A model generated the notes under the pieces. That model was not told the DNA's origin and did no database searches. It was given only the letters and a program-made list of their open reading frames with translations. Source: a virus. Taken from it: a stretch of 34,650 nucleotides of DNA. The stretch spans positions 1 through 34,650 of the IMG/VR virus record IMGVR_UViG_3300037558_003017, one strand, 5' to 3'. The position numbers were made by a program, and so were the translations under genes. Positions 17,537 through 25,329 of this stretch are shown piece after piece (position 1 is the first letter of the stretch; each line of letters opens with the position of its first letter).

Positions 17537-18770
17537 TGTTGGGTGCCTTTGACATTTGGTTCTTCAGTGAATTGGCTTGCGGCTCGTCCGACTCAGGCAG
17601 GTCGCTGAGCTTTCTCACCTCGTTTTGCGTCATCCATGGGGCCTGGCCGCCTGCGCCCAGCGCCTTGGTGAAGAAGTTCGCTTGTGCCTCCAAGGTGCCG
17701 CGCAGCAGAGCGCGCTCGTTGAACTTGAACTGCAGCTGATCGAGTTCGGATTCGGTCAGCAGGACGCGGGCGGCCGACTGTTCCCAGTTCGTGAATCGGA
17801 AGGCCAGTGCGTACTGCACAAAGAAAATAGCCAGCTGCTCAATGCCGCTGCCCCAGGCGGTGTCATCCATCATCATCAGCGGGCGCGGCACACCGAAAGC
17901 GCGGGCGACCTCCTCGATCTGCATGCCGCGATTCTCGACATGCTGGGCGGCGGATGCCGTATCGGAGAACTTGCCGGCCTTGCCGCCGCCTTCCAGGATC
18001 ATGAATTTCCCAGAGTTCTCGGCGCCGCTGTGCTCGTCGCGCAAGGAATTCTTGATGCGGTCATAGGCCCGATCCGACAACTCATGCGGAAATTCAAGAG
18101 CCCCACCGGCCATGACGCCCGATTCGAAGGTGCGAGACGCCGCCTGCTCGGCCTTCAAGGCCAGATCGATGGCGCCACCCGCGAGGCGAACGCGAGACTT
18201 CCCCTTGATGCCATCCTCGCTGAGGTCACGCAGATGGAAGACCTCATTGGCGGGAAGGACGACGCGCTGGCCGTCTGGCCGCGTGAAGACATAGGTCATT
18301 TCCCATGCGTTCGAGAGCTGCGGCTCTACGCGATCCGGATGCATCGGAATCAATGCCACCGGCCGCGTACCAGACTTGATGACGCGGGCATAAGCATTGC
18401 CCTTGAACATCAAGTGAAACTCCATCAGCCGCTTGAATTCCAGCGGCGTCTGCCAGCTGTTCGGGCGATACTTGAGCAGGCGGAAGGCTGGGTGATCTGT
18501 CGCATAGCCCCGACCGGGGTCGCTGTACATCAGATTGAACGGCAGCATGCCGATGGCTTCGGAAATCAGCGTCACGCAGCGCAGCACCGCCATATTGCGC
18601 AATGCCTTCAGCGCGCCTGGCCCGCCGGTCGCCTGCGAACCCCTCACATACTCCAGAAAGGCCGGATCATTTAGCCCGTTGAATACCAGGCCGCCCACTG
18701 GATCTTCGGCGCGCGGGCGCACTGCTCCCCCGCTCGAACTCGCCGAGCGAAAAATTTTGAACAGATCCAT
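17514..18770 (-). CDS. Portal protein, HK97 family
   Basis: 418 aa. The N-terminal LRNMAVLRCVTLISEAIGMLP, the central GNAYARVIKSGTRPVALIPM and the FGVPRPLMMMDDTAWGSGIE region are characteristic of HK97 gp3-type portals. Twelve copies form the DNA channel at one capsid vertex, bind the terminase and later the connector proteins. The C-terminus (about 395-418) is hydrophilic and low in complexity. It starts 8 bp after the TerL stop. Confidence 0.95.
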   Translation of the reverse strand: MDLFKIFRSASSSGGAVRPRAEDPVGGLVFNGLNDPAFLEYVRGSQATGGPGALKALRNMAVLRCVTLISEAIGMLPFNLMYSDPGRGYATDHPAFRLLKYRPNSWQTPLEFKRLMEFHLMFKGNAYARVIKSGTRPVALIPMHPDRVEPQLSNAWEMTYVFTRPDGQRVVLPANEVFHLRDLSEDGIKGKSRVRLAGGAIDLALKAEQAASRTFESGVMAGGALEFPHELSDRAYDRIKNSLRDEHSGAENSGKFMILEGGGKAGKFSDTASAAQHVENRGMQIEEVARAFGVPRPLMMMDDTAWGSGIEQLAIFFVQYALAFRFTNWEQSAARVLLTESELDQLQFKFNERALLRGTLEAQANFFTKALGAGGQAPWMTQNEVRKLSDLPESDEPQANSLKNQMSKAPNNEPPKAP

Positions 18771-18777
18771 GGATTCC

Positions 18778-20451
18778 TTACGCGTAGCGAATGCCGCGCC
18801 GCTCGTAGATTGTGTTGATTGCCGGCGCCGGGTTCAGCGACAGCAAGGAAATTGCGTTGAAGGTAGCCATCAGTGGGTCGATCTTCGCGGTACCAGAGGC
18901 CTGCTTGGTGATCAGAATGGCGTTTCCTTTGGGCTCTACCTTGGCATTGCTGACGCAGTAATTCATCATCTTCTGCCCGCCATGCACCAGCACGCCCTCC
19001 GCCAGCTTGCGCTCGGTAGTCTTGATGGCGCCGCCAAGCTTCCAGCCCTGCGAAATACCTACGATCTTGTCCTGCGGCACACCGGCCTCGATCAGCGCAT
19101 CCAGAATGCCGCCCATGCCGCCAGGATCGACGCCGACCTTGTCCAGGAGACCGGCTTGCTCGATGGATGCAACCATTTCTGCCATCTCGATCACGTCGGG
19201 GCCGACCGAATCACATATCGTCAGCTCGCCCTGGGCCGCATAGTCCCGCCAGGCCGGGACTTCGGATTTACGCAACTCAAGAGCTGGCGGATTCACCCAG
19301 GCATGCGTCCAGAGCAACCATTCACGGGTTTCCTTGTGACGCCCAGCGGCCGCAAGCCCGAGCCAGTCGTCATTGCCGCCGCCGTCAGCGCCGACATCGA
19401 TCACCTCGCACTCTTCCAGCAAGTCCCTCAGTGTCAAGCCTGGGCGCTTGGCCTGACACTCCCATTGGTCCGCGCCGGCCCACCGATCCGACCGCAGGGA
19501 CAATCCAATCTCTACATTCAGGTGCTTCGCCAGGAATTTCTGCAGCGCCCCGTCCAGCTTGCCCTTGACCTTGTTCAACTGGTCAAGTAGCCACTCAGCA
19601 TTTACTGAGCGCCCGATATTCGGGTTCGTAATGTAAAAATTGGCAGGATCGAGATAGGCCTTACTCCTGATCATCGCGGGCGGGAATTCATACAGCACGC
19701 CCAGAGATTTAGGATCGTGGATCACCCCGTCCCGCACGTTGCGGAAGTAATTAAGCTTCTCCAGGTAGACGCCGGCCGGCGGCTCATCGCTTTGCGTGGT
19801 CAGGAAAATCACCCACCCCTCGTCGCGAGAGACCTGGCCGCCCAGCGCCTCCATGAACATGGCCTCTGCATTGGCTCGCTTGCCAAACAGCCAGTGCTCG
19901 TCGACCAGGATCCGCCCGGACTTCTTCCCTGACACGGTATCCGTATCGGCTGCCACCACTTTCAGCGATGCTCGGGACACCCGATGGGTGATGGTCCGGA
20001 TATGATCCTGGATATGGAACATGGCCGAGAGCTCATCATCGGCGCGGATCATGCCCGCTGCCGGCTTGAAACTGTTATCGGCGACTTCCTTGGTCGGCGC
20101 CAGAATCAGGTGCTCTTCTTCCTCCCGCCAGCACAATAAGACCGCCGTCAGCATGATCCCCGCTGCGATGGTGGACTTCGTGTTCTTCTTGCTGATCAGC
20201 AAATAGAATTCACGAATGAGCTGCTGGCCTGTGTCGGCGTCATAGGCACCGAAGATGGCGGAGACGTAGTCAAACACCCATTGCTCACTGCATTCGCCGA
20301 AGGTGGGCTTGCCGGGAATGTCCACCACGCGCAGCTGCTTGAAAATCGACAGCGCATGCTCGGCTTGGTCACGGAAAATCGGCGGCGGGATGATCGACCG
20401 CCCTTGGACTATCCGCTCCTCCCAGTCAGGTACCGCAGTAGACCACTTCAT
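18778..20451 (-). CDS. terL: Terminase large subunit (Terminase_1 type)
   Basis: 557 aa. ATPase half: deviant Walker A at 86-95 (ISKKNTKSTI, as usual for this family), APTKEVADNSF at 118-128, Walker B ILVDEHWLF at 171-179 with Asp174-Glu175, and the coupling motif FLTTQS at 216-221. Nuclease half: acidic cluster around IDVGADGGGNDDW (351-363) and DPGGMGG further on, giving the RNase H-like metal site. It cuts concatemers and pumps DNA into proheads with TerS. It overlaps TerS by 4 bp. Confidence 0.95.
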   Translation of the reverse strand: MKWSTAVPDWEERIVQGRSIIPPPIFRDQAEHALSIFKQLRVVDIPGKPTFGECSEQWVFDYVSAIFGAYDADTGQQLIREFYLLISKKNTKSTIAAGIMLTAVLLCWREEEEHLILAPTKEVADNSFKPAAGMIRADDELSAMFHIQDHIRTITHRVSRASLKVVAADTDTVSGKKSGRILVDEHWLFGKRANAEAMFMEALGGQVSRDEGWVIFLTTQSDEPPAGVYLEKLNYFRNVRDGVIHDPKSLGVLYEFPPAMIRSKAYLDPANFYITNPNIGRSVNAEWLLDQLNKVKGKLDGALQKFLAKHLNVEIGLSLRSDRWAGADQWECQAKRPGLTLRDLLEECEVIDVGADGGGNDDWLGLAAAGRHKETREWLLWTHAWVNPPALELRKSEVPAWRDYAAQGELTICDSVGPDVIEMAEMVASIEQAGLLDKVGVDPGGMGGILDALIEAGVPQDKIVGISQGWKLGGAIKTTERKLAEGVLVHGGQKMMNYCVSNAKVEPKGNAILITKQASGTAKIDPLMATFNAISLLSLNPAPAINTIYERRGIRYA

Positions 20452-20900
20452 AGCTTCTTACCGCCGGACGCTGCCAGGCGCGGAGGCGCGGCGGTCGGGA
20501 AACGGCTGGCCACTTTCTTGGCTTCCTCGTCCCGAGCATCCTTCTTGCCGCCCTCGCCCAGCTTTTTGTGCATGAACGGCAGCAGCGCCTTGGCTGCATC
20601 GACCCGCAGCTTGTCCTCAGTCAGCGGGTCATTCATTGTTGCCAACAAGAACGAACGAGGATCGCTGTATTGTAATGCGCGGCTAATATCGAAGGGGTTG
20701 CTCGCGACCTCCCCGCCCGGCGCTTTGGTTGCCTCGCGGCACTTTTTCAGATATTCAGCGACCGCAGGGTCTTTAACAAGTCGCGAGCCTGCTGCCGAGG
20801 CAGTCGCGGCACTGTAACCGGCCTCGATAGCCGCGTCCCTGTTGGACTTCCCGCGCATCACCGCATCGGCAAACAGCTTCTTTTTAGCTGTTAATGCCAT
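20448..20900 (-). CDS. terS: Terminase small subunit (Terminase_2 type)
   Basis: 150 aa from the ATG at 20900, which has AGGAG 8 nt upstream; a TTG at 20906 is less likely. LTAKKKLFADAVMRGKSNRDAAIEAGYS at the N-terminus is the DNA-binding helix-turn-helix of the family, split over residues about 3-30, followed by the oligomerisation helices. It recognises the packaging site for TerL. The Lys-rich C-terminus (DARDEEAKKVASRF) is typical. Confidence 0.93.
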   Translation of the reverse strand: MALTAKKKLFADAVMRGKSNRDAAIEAGYSAATASAAGSRLVKDPAVAEYLKKCREATKAPGGEVASNPFDISRALQYSDPRSFLLATMNDPLTEDKLRVDAAKALLPFMHKKLGEGGKKDARDEEAKKVASRFPTAAPPRLAASGGKKL

Positions 20901-21006
20901 TAACAAAACTCCTAAAAGGGGATTTTTTCTGCGCGTGGGAAGGCAAGCGGTTTCCGAGGTTTTACCTCATCAACTTTCGATACCCCCGGCAGGCTTCGCC
21001 GCCGGA

Positions 21007-21327
21007 TCAACCTCCCCTGGCCCGTTCCGCAGCCTCACGCGCCGTCTTCTCGTCATGGTGATCCTTGCAAAGCCCTTGCAAGTTGTCCTGATCGTTGGAG
21101 CCGCCACGCCACAATGGCGTCTTGTGATCGACCTCTACTGCTATGGTCTGTCTGCCTTCTGCTAGGCATGCCACACACCAATGGTCCGATGCGACCAAAG
21201 CATCGGTCTTCATCTTCATCCACTGACGCCCTCGGATGCGCAGCGTCGTGCTAGCCGTAGGCTTATGCATCTGGACGCGGCTAGTCTGGGCTTCATGCAA
21301 GCGCGGTTTCAGGGTTCTCAAACGCAT
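21007..21327 (-). CDS. HNH endonuclease (terminase-associated)
   Basis: 106 aa from the ATG at 21327; a GTG at 21336 is possible. The zinc-binding HNH core is complete: CVACLAEG, then VEVDHKTPLWRGGS with the paired catalytic Asp-His, NLQGLCKDHHDEKT. A short HNH gene next to terS is usual in HK97-like phages, where it is needed with terminase for cos cleavage. That makes a cos site close to this gene likely, though none is identified by eye. GGGAGG precedes the start. Confidence 0.92.
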   Translation of the reverse strand: MRLRTLKPRLHEAQTSRVQMHKPTASTTLRIRGRQWMKMKTDALVASDHWCVACLAEGRQTIAVEVDHKTPLWRGGSNDQDNLQGLCKDHHDEKTAREAAERARGG

Positions 21328-21347
21328 GATAGCCACGCCTCCCTATA

Positions 21348-23288
21348 TCAAAAACCCAACAAAGTCGGAAGTTTGCTAGCAAGATCGGCGGCGACGTATG
21401 TGTGGATTGCTGCCTGCGGATGAGTCGAGTCGAAATAGCCTGCCTGAGCAGTACCATTACAAGGGATCTTCCCGTCTATCACATCGGTAAAGCCAGCTGC
21501 GCCGGCACCCGCGTAGATCGCGTTGTACATATCGTATGCAGCCGTCGGGTCGGCCGCAGTGAACACACCGGCACGCAGATACGGATTGTACGAATCGTAG
21601 CCCGGCGTACCTGGACCCATGAGCGATGTCTGATTTGCCGTTGTCTCCCATGAGTCAGTTGAGCTCGCCTGTGGCGCGAACGTCACTGCGATCAGCGGTA
21701 GTGAGCTAGAGCGGGCCGCGGCACGGATTTTCGCCCAATGATCACGCTGTGTCGCAAGCAAACCTGTCCCGACGGGGCCTGACCATGGGAGGCTACGGTT
21801 GTTGTTGCCCATATTCGTGATCGCAGCATCAGCAAATTGACCTTGCAGAAGACGCTGCGAAAAACCACCATAGAGAGCCGGCACTGTGGCGTTCGTACCG
21901 CTGACTGCTGCCCGCGTCCAGCTATATTTCCCAGTGTTCAGTGCACGATTTACAAAGGCTGTGCAGCCATCTGCATCACCGTACAGCGCGCCGTTCGGCG
22001 TTATGCGGTCTGAATTTTCACGGCCGATGCTGTCGCCGTGATTGATCAGGGACTTCTCGCCGTATGCACCACTTCCATAAACGTTACACGGGCCGCACAC
22101 AACCTGGCCGGCTGTCACACCGCTCAACGTTGTCCAGTCTTTCAGGAAGACTGCAGTACCAGCCCCCGCTTGATCCTTCATCATATCGCCCAGGTCAGTA
22201 CGACCGGATGATACTGGCTGGCTCGGATATTTCGCACCAACAGCCGGCGCGATTTCCCAGCTGACCATGTACCAGGCATCTTTGAGGATGGTGAAGCCAT
22301 AGGCGCGATCTGAGCGAACACGCCAGCCATCCGGAACTGTCAGCGTGTAACCGTCACCAGAAATCGCGCCGCCAGCTGCAGAAAATTCCGCTGTCGTCGG
22401 CTGAGTACCATCCAACTTGAAAATATAGCCCGCCTGGCATGCGGCGGCTCTTGTCCACTTGAGCTGCACCAGAACTGCCGACGATTGATTCTGCCCGGAA
22501 CCCGAAGTATTCAAGAGCAGCGCGGCGCGGATTGGGACAACGTTACCAACACCCTTCTCTTGGGGAGCATTGCTTGTGGCAGCGTCCACATAACCGTTCC
22601 ACCACTCCACCCACGGATCAGTGACGGTCTTGTTTGATCGATCCGCCAGGCGCGAACTCCGGACATTGTTTGCTCCTGCGGTAAGAGCCATGTAAGGCAA
22701 AACCGTCCGCTTCGATGCCGACAAGACCGGCAAGCAGTTCGTACTGCTACCTGTGAGACTGTGCGTGGAACCGCTGGCATTGGTGCCAACCGAATCCAGC
22801 GTTAACGACTTGTTCAGGTCGGAGGGCATCACAACATACGGCAGCGTACCCACCAGCACGCCATTCGCATAGACGTTCGTCGTCACCGACGAGGCGCCGC
22901 TAAAGCTGCCGGCAGTAGCATCCAAGACCTCGAATACCTTCGGCGCTGAGTTGATGGTGGGGGACGCAACAACTGTGGGTGCACCAGAAGGAACGGGCAC
23001 GCTAACGCCATACGGAAGACGAAATACCAGGCCAGTAACGCGGGGAGTGACTGTATAGCCAATATCCGCGCTAGTCAGGGCATAGGATGCTCCTGTAGCA
23101 CCAGCAATATCAGTCGTAGCACCACCAGCAGTCGGGGTACGAGTCCACTGAATAGCAGAATAGTCCCAACCAAAACTCTTGGTCACTGTAACTACGCTTC
23201 CGACCGTATTTCCACTAGAAGTAAAGCCGATGGGGCCACGTCCAAGTCCGAGAATTCCGGCTTCAATCATCGCAGAAGTAACGCTCAT
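21348..23288 (-). CDS. SGNH/GDSL-type hydrolase with N-terminal Ig-like region
   Basis: 646 aa from the ATG at 23288, which overlaps the preceding stop as ATGA. Residues about 30-115 look like one or more Ig-like beta domains (YSAIQWTRTP, then SYALTSADIGYTVTPRV). The C-terminal half carries SGNH blocks: NHGDS with Ser420, MGNNN with Asn496 in the GxND position, and DSTHPQ with Asp620 and His623, giving a complete Ser-His-Asp set. No signal peptide is seen. SGNH enzymes remove acyl or acetyl groups; a virion-borne capsule or O-antigen deacetylase is the best guess. Its place before HNH/terS, away from the tail genes, is unusual. Confidence 0.75.
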   Translation of the reverse strand: MSVTSAMIEAGILGLGRGPIGFTSSGNTVGSVVTVTKSFGWDYSAIQWTRTPTAGGATTDIAGATGASYALTSADIGYTVTPRVTGLVFRLPYGVSVPVPSGAPTVVASPTINSAPKVFEVLDATAGSFSGASSVTTNVYANGVLVGTLPYVVMPSDLNKSLTLDSVGTNASGSTHSLTGSSTNCLPVLSASKRTVLPYMALTAGANNVRSSRLADRSNKTVTDPWVEWWNGYVDAATSNAPQEKGVGNVVPIRAALLLNTSGSGQNQSSAVLVQLKWTRAAACQAGYIFKLDGTQPTTAEFSAAGGAISGDGYTLTVPDGWRVRSDRAYGFTILKDAWYMVSWEIAPAVGAKYPSQPVSSGRTDLGDMMKDQAGAGTAVFLKDWTTLSGVTAGQVVCGPCNVYGSGAYGEKSLINHGDSIGRENSDRITPNGALYGDADGCTAFVNRALNTGKYSWTRAAVSGTNATVPALYGGFSQRLLQGQFADAAITNMGNNNRSLPWSGPVGTGLLATQRDHWAKIRAAARSSSLPLIAVTFAPQASSTDSWETTANQTSLMGPGTPGYDSYNPYLRAGVFTAADPTAAYDMYNAIYAGAGAAGFTDVIDGKIPCNGTAQAGYFDSTHPQAAIHTYVAADLASKLPTLLGF

Positions 23289-23485
23289 GCTGTCCTCGTC
23301 CACTTCGAGATGTTGGTCTTGCTTCCGTTGTAGGCGATGGTCTTGGTGAACACCGCGCCATCGGGACGAGACGCAATGATGCTCACCACTCGATCACTGC
23401 TGTCTTTGGTGATCTCGACATCGCACCACTCCGTCCAGGTATCCGACAAACCCAGCGGGCTATTCAAACCGACATCAGCGAGCAT
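23285..23485 (-). CDS. Hypothetical 66-aa protein coupled to the SGNH hydrolase
   Basis: 66 aa, no family recognised. It is rich in beta-type residues, with WTEWCDVEI and DRVVSIIASRPDG, and looks like a small soluble domain. It overlaps the hydrolase gene by 4 bp and is the first gene after an intrinsic terminator, so it is the first gene of the late block as seen here. The ribosome site is weak (CCGGTG region). It could be a chaperone or attachment partner of the hydrolase. Confidence 0.6.
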   Translation of the reverse strand: MLADVGLNSPLGLSDTWTEWCDVEITKDSSDRVVSIIASRPDGAVFTKTIAYNGSKTNISKWTRTA

Positions 23486-23496
23486 ATGAGCACCGG

Positions 23497-23523
23497 AAAT
23501 AAAAAAGCCCGCACATGGCGGGC
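23497..23523 (-). terminator. Intrinsic terminator in front of the late operon
   Basis: On the - strand GCCCGC-CATGT-GCGGGC is followed by TTTTTTATTT. It ends 11 bp before the 66-aa gene. In lambda a terminator downstream of the late promoter is overcome by Q; this could be its counterpart. The 200 bp to the right (23524-23724) contain short GAGG/CCTC inverted repeats and an AT-rich part near 23590-23615, but no convincing leftward promoter. Confidence 0.8.
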
Positions 23524-23724
23524 AAACCCTCGAGAGAGGCGGGAGGACCTAAAAACCTCGGCGCGCATACACACGCCAATTTCCACAAGACAAGAAAATT
23601 AATAAAAATTTATTAGCTCTTGACTAACTCACTTCTGTGTACAAATCTGTTTGCGCAGTGCGTCAAAAAAGGGGTTTTGAGCAGCTTCTACCAACGAATA
23701 AAACTAGAATTGAAAGGGGTAAAG

Positions 23725-24363
23725 ATGTTACTGAAAAACAAGGTATCCAAGTTCCTTCGCGCTACACTTTTTACCGGAGCGGTTGCATTGTCAGCTCCAT
23801 CGTATGCCGGTCCAGTTTTAGTTTGGGCCACTCAACTTGACTCTGATAACCTTGTTCTCTATGAGTCAGGTCTTTATGGCCCTACCTATGGATCAGTGGT
23901 GCAACACTTTAATTGGCAACAGCAGCAAGATCAGACAACGGTTTTCTCAGCACTCGCAACGGTAAATAGCTTCGCCCTAAGGTGGCTGCCAGACAAACCT
24001 TCCTCCAGCAGCTTAGTGGTAAAGCTCTATCATGCAGACTTACCAACTCTTCCTGACCTTTCCAACCCGATTCGGATTTTGACTTTCAATGACCCAATAC
24101 CTAGCTACAGCTCGCCATATACGACGATAAACTTGTCATCAGGAATCAACGCAATCTCTTTTAGCCTCACCAACCCTGACCCATCCAAGTCCTACAGTTT
24201 CGGGTTCACGCTTGGACTCTCAGAGTTCAACCCAACGTCTGCGGTCCCTGAAGCACCTGCATCAGCAATGTTTCTGGGAGGACTCGGTCTGGTAGGAGTG
24301 GCCGCCTGGCGTCGTAAGCGATTTGCAACGCCAGAAGCTTCCTCGCGACAGGCCTTTGCGTAA
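23725..24363 (+). CDS. PEP-CTERM sorting-domain protein (moron)
   Basis: 212 aa from the ATG at 23725, which follows AAAGGGG and gives a clean signal peptide (1-28, cleavage after SYA). The C-terminus has VPE at 174-176, a hydrophobic segment (about 179-194, SAMFLGGLGLVGVAAW) and RRKR at 196-199: the PEP-CTERM tripartite signal recognised by exosortase in exopolysaccharide-making Gram-negatives. The motif reads VPEAPAS rather than the usual VPEPAS, and 13 residues follow the basic cluster. The middle is not recognised. It is on the strand opposite to the phage genes and visibly more AT-rich, with TTGACT at 23620 as a possible -35. A lysogenic-conversion cargo gene is the best reading. Confidence 0.82.
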   Translation: MLLKNKVSKFLRATLFTGAVALSAPSYAGPVLVWATQLDSDNLVLYESGLYGPTYGSVVQHFNWQQQQDQTTVFSALATVNSFALRWLPDKPSSSSLVVKLYHADLPTLPDLSNPIRILTFNDPIPSYSSPYTTINLSSGINAISFSLTNPDPSKSYSFGFTLGLSEFNPTSAVPEAPASAMFLGGLGLVGVAAWRRKRFATPEASSRQAFA

Positions 24364-24376
24364 AAACATGAAGAAT

Positions 24377-24402
24377 GCCCGCATGCTCTTGTAGCTGCGG
24401 GC
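24377..24402. terminator. Hairpin after the PEP-CTERM gene
   Basis: GCCCGCA/TGCGGGC arms (7 bp) enclose a further GCT/AGC pairing. It is 14 bp beyond the + strand stop codon. Neither side has a strong U-tract (the - side has ATTCTTCATGTTTTT), so it is a plausible but weak bidirectional terminator. Confidence 0.45.
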
Positions 24403-24435
24403 AACATCTAGCACCCCGAAAAAGATTTGAAGCCT

Positions 24436-24510
24436 GGAGCGTCAGGGGAGAATCGAACTCCTCTTCATCTGTTTGGAAGGCAGCGGCTCTGCCATTGAGC
24501 TACAGACGCG
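24436..24510 (-). tRNA. tRNA-Gly(TCC), degenerate
   Basis: 75 nt including an encoded CCA. The order is acceptor GCGTCTG, D arm GCTC/GAGC, anticodon loop CTTCCAA (anticodon TCC), T loop TTCGATT and discriminator T as expected for glycine. Mismatches are visible at 6-67 (T-T), 27-43 (G-A), 31-39 (C-A) and 49-65 (A-C). The anticodon stem keeps only three central pairs. It may be a phage tRNA tolerating mismatches or one decaying. It lies after a strong terminator, so it needs read-through or its own promoter. Confidence 0.75.
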
Positions 24511-24518
24511 CAAAAAGA

Positions 24519-24550
24519 AAAAGCCTCGTTCGGATGATCGAGGCTTTTTG
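24519..24550. terminator. Strong bidirectional terminator
   Basis: An 11-bp perfect inverted repeat (AAAAAGCCTCG/CGAGGCTTTTT) has a 10-nt loop. On the - strand it runs into T5-C-T5. It lies 17 bp after the stop of the 144-aa leftward gene and just upstream of the tRNA. Confidence 0.88.
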
Positions 24551-24567
24551 AAGTGTCTTATCGGGCT

Positions 24568-25002
24568 TCACACCAGCAGCTGCGTGAAGTGCTCCACCTG
24601 GTGCGCGGGCACAACGAAAGGAACGAATTCTGCACCGTTCGTTGCCAGCCAATAGGAACGATGACGACCATTCATAAATTCGTACAAGCCTGGCACCTTT
24701 TCATACACCACACCCATGTCTAGCGCTCTTCCTTGGCCTTCCCTGAGCGAATCCAAACGCGCCAACTTGTCGGGGTACGGATTAAATCCGCGTGGGGGAT
24801 CGCCGTAGCTGCCGTTTGCGAACTCCGCGTCTTTGAGCCAAGCCAAAACCTTCTCAGGCGTCGCCTTGAGAATTGCCCAACCTTTGCCGGACTCAGCTTG
24901 GCCGTTATAAGTCCTGACGTTATGTAATGCATCTTCATACATCACGACCTTGCCGCCAGCAGCCCCAGTAGCGAACACTTCCATTTTATCGCCATATGCC
25001 AT
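24568..25002 (-). CDS. Hypothetical protein with GRHR motif, self-contained cassette
   Basis: 144 aa from the ATG at 25002, with GAGGAG 7 nt upstream. No family is recognised with confidence. The C-terminal NGRHRSYWLATNGAEFVPFV resembles the GxxR-type motif of ParB/sulfiredoxin-like domains and of plasmid fertility-inhibition-type proteins, but this is only a hint. The gene has its own likely promoter (25028-25036), a terminator upstream (25066-25092) and a strong terminator downstream (24519-24550). This is the classic insulated arrangement of a moron, although it reads in the lytic direction. Confidence 0.65.
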   Translation of the reverse strand: MAYGDKMEVFATGAAGGKVVMYEDALHNVRTYNGQAESGKGWAILKATPEKVLAWLKDAEFANGSYGDPPRGFNPYPDKLARLDSLREGQGRALDMGVVYEKVPGLYEFMNGRHRSYWLATNGAEFVPFVVPAHQVEHFTQLLV

Positions 25003-25027
25003 GGATATTCTCCTCAGTTGAGAATAA

Positions 25028-25036
25028 ATATTACCA
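25028..25036 (-). promoter_or_regulatory. Extended -10 promoter for the 144-aa gene
   Basis: TGGTAATAT on the - strand matches an extended -10 (TGn plus TAATAT, 4 of 6). It lies 26 bp upstream of the start codon. No good -35 is seen (TTCATT at 17-bp spacing). Confidence 0.5.
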
Positions 25037-25065
25037 CACGGCAAAAATCAATGAATTCTTGCACC

Positions 25066-25092
25066 AAAATAAAAACCCGCCGAAGCGGGTTT
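25066..25092 (-). terminator. Intrinsic terminator upstream of the 144-aa gene
   Basis: An 8-bp stem AAACCCGC/GCGGGTTT with a TTCG loop on the - strand is followed by TTATTTT. It would stop leftward transcripts arriving from the Q side. The next 237 bp (25093-25329) hold no gene; a CCCGA/TCGGG inverted repeat lies at about 25270-25287 and weak promoter-like AT-rich sequence precedes it. Confidence 0.75.
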
Positions 25093-25329
25093 AGGATGAT
25101 GCTCGATACTTGAGGAAATTCGCGACAGTCCAGAGCTATCTGCCAAGTGACCTCGCTTCCGTGAATGCCTTCAAATATCAACACTCGTTTCATTAGCTTG
25201 AAAAGGTCCAAGCTATATGAACAGAGTCGATTTTGAGGGGTAAAAGTCCGGTCGTCAATAAATTTTTTCCCGACCGCACATTCGGGAATTAGATGTTAGA
25301 GAATTCATGCCATCGATTTCGAGGATGTC

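Noticed and set aside
17577-18674. 365-codon open frame on the + strand
   Set aside because: Antisense to the portal gene; GC-rich DNA commonly leaves such frames open.
25014-25211. 65-codon leftward open frame
   Set aside because: It runs through the terminator at 25066-25092 and shows no protein-like features.
25270-25287. CCCGA/TCGGG hairpin as a terminator
   Set aside because: Five-bp stem and no U-tract following on either strand.
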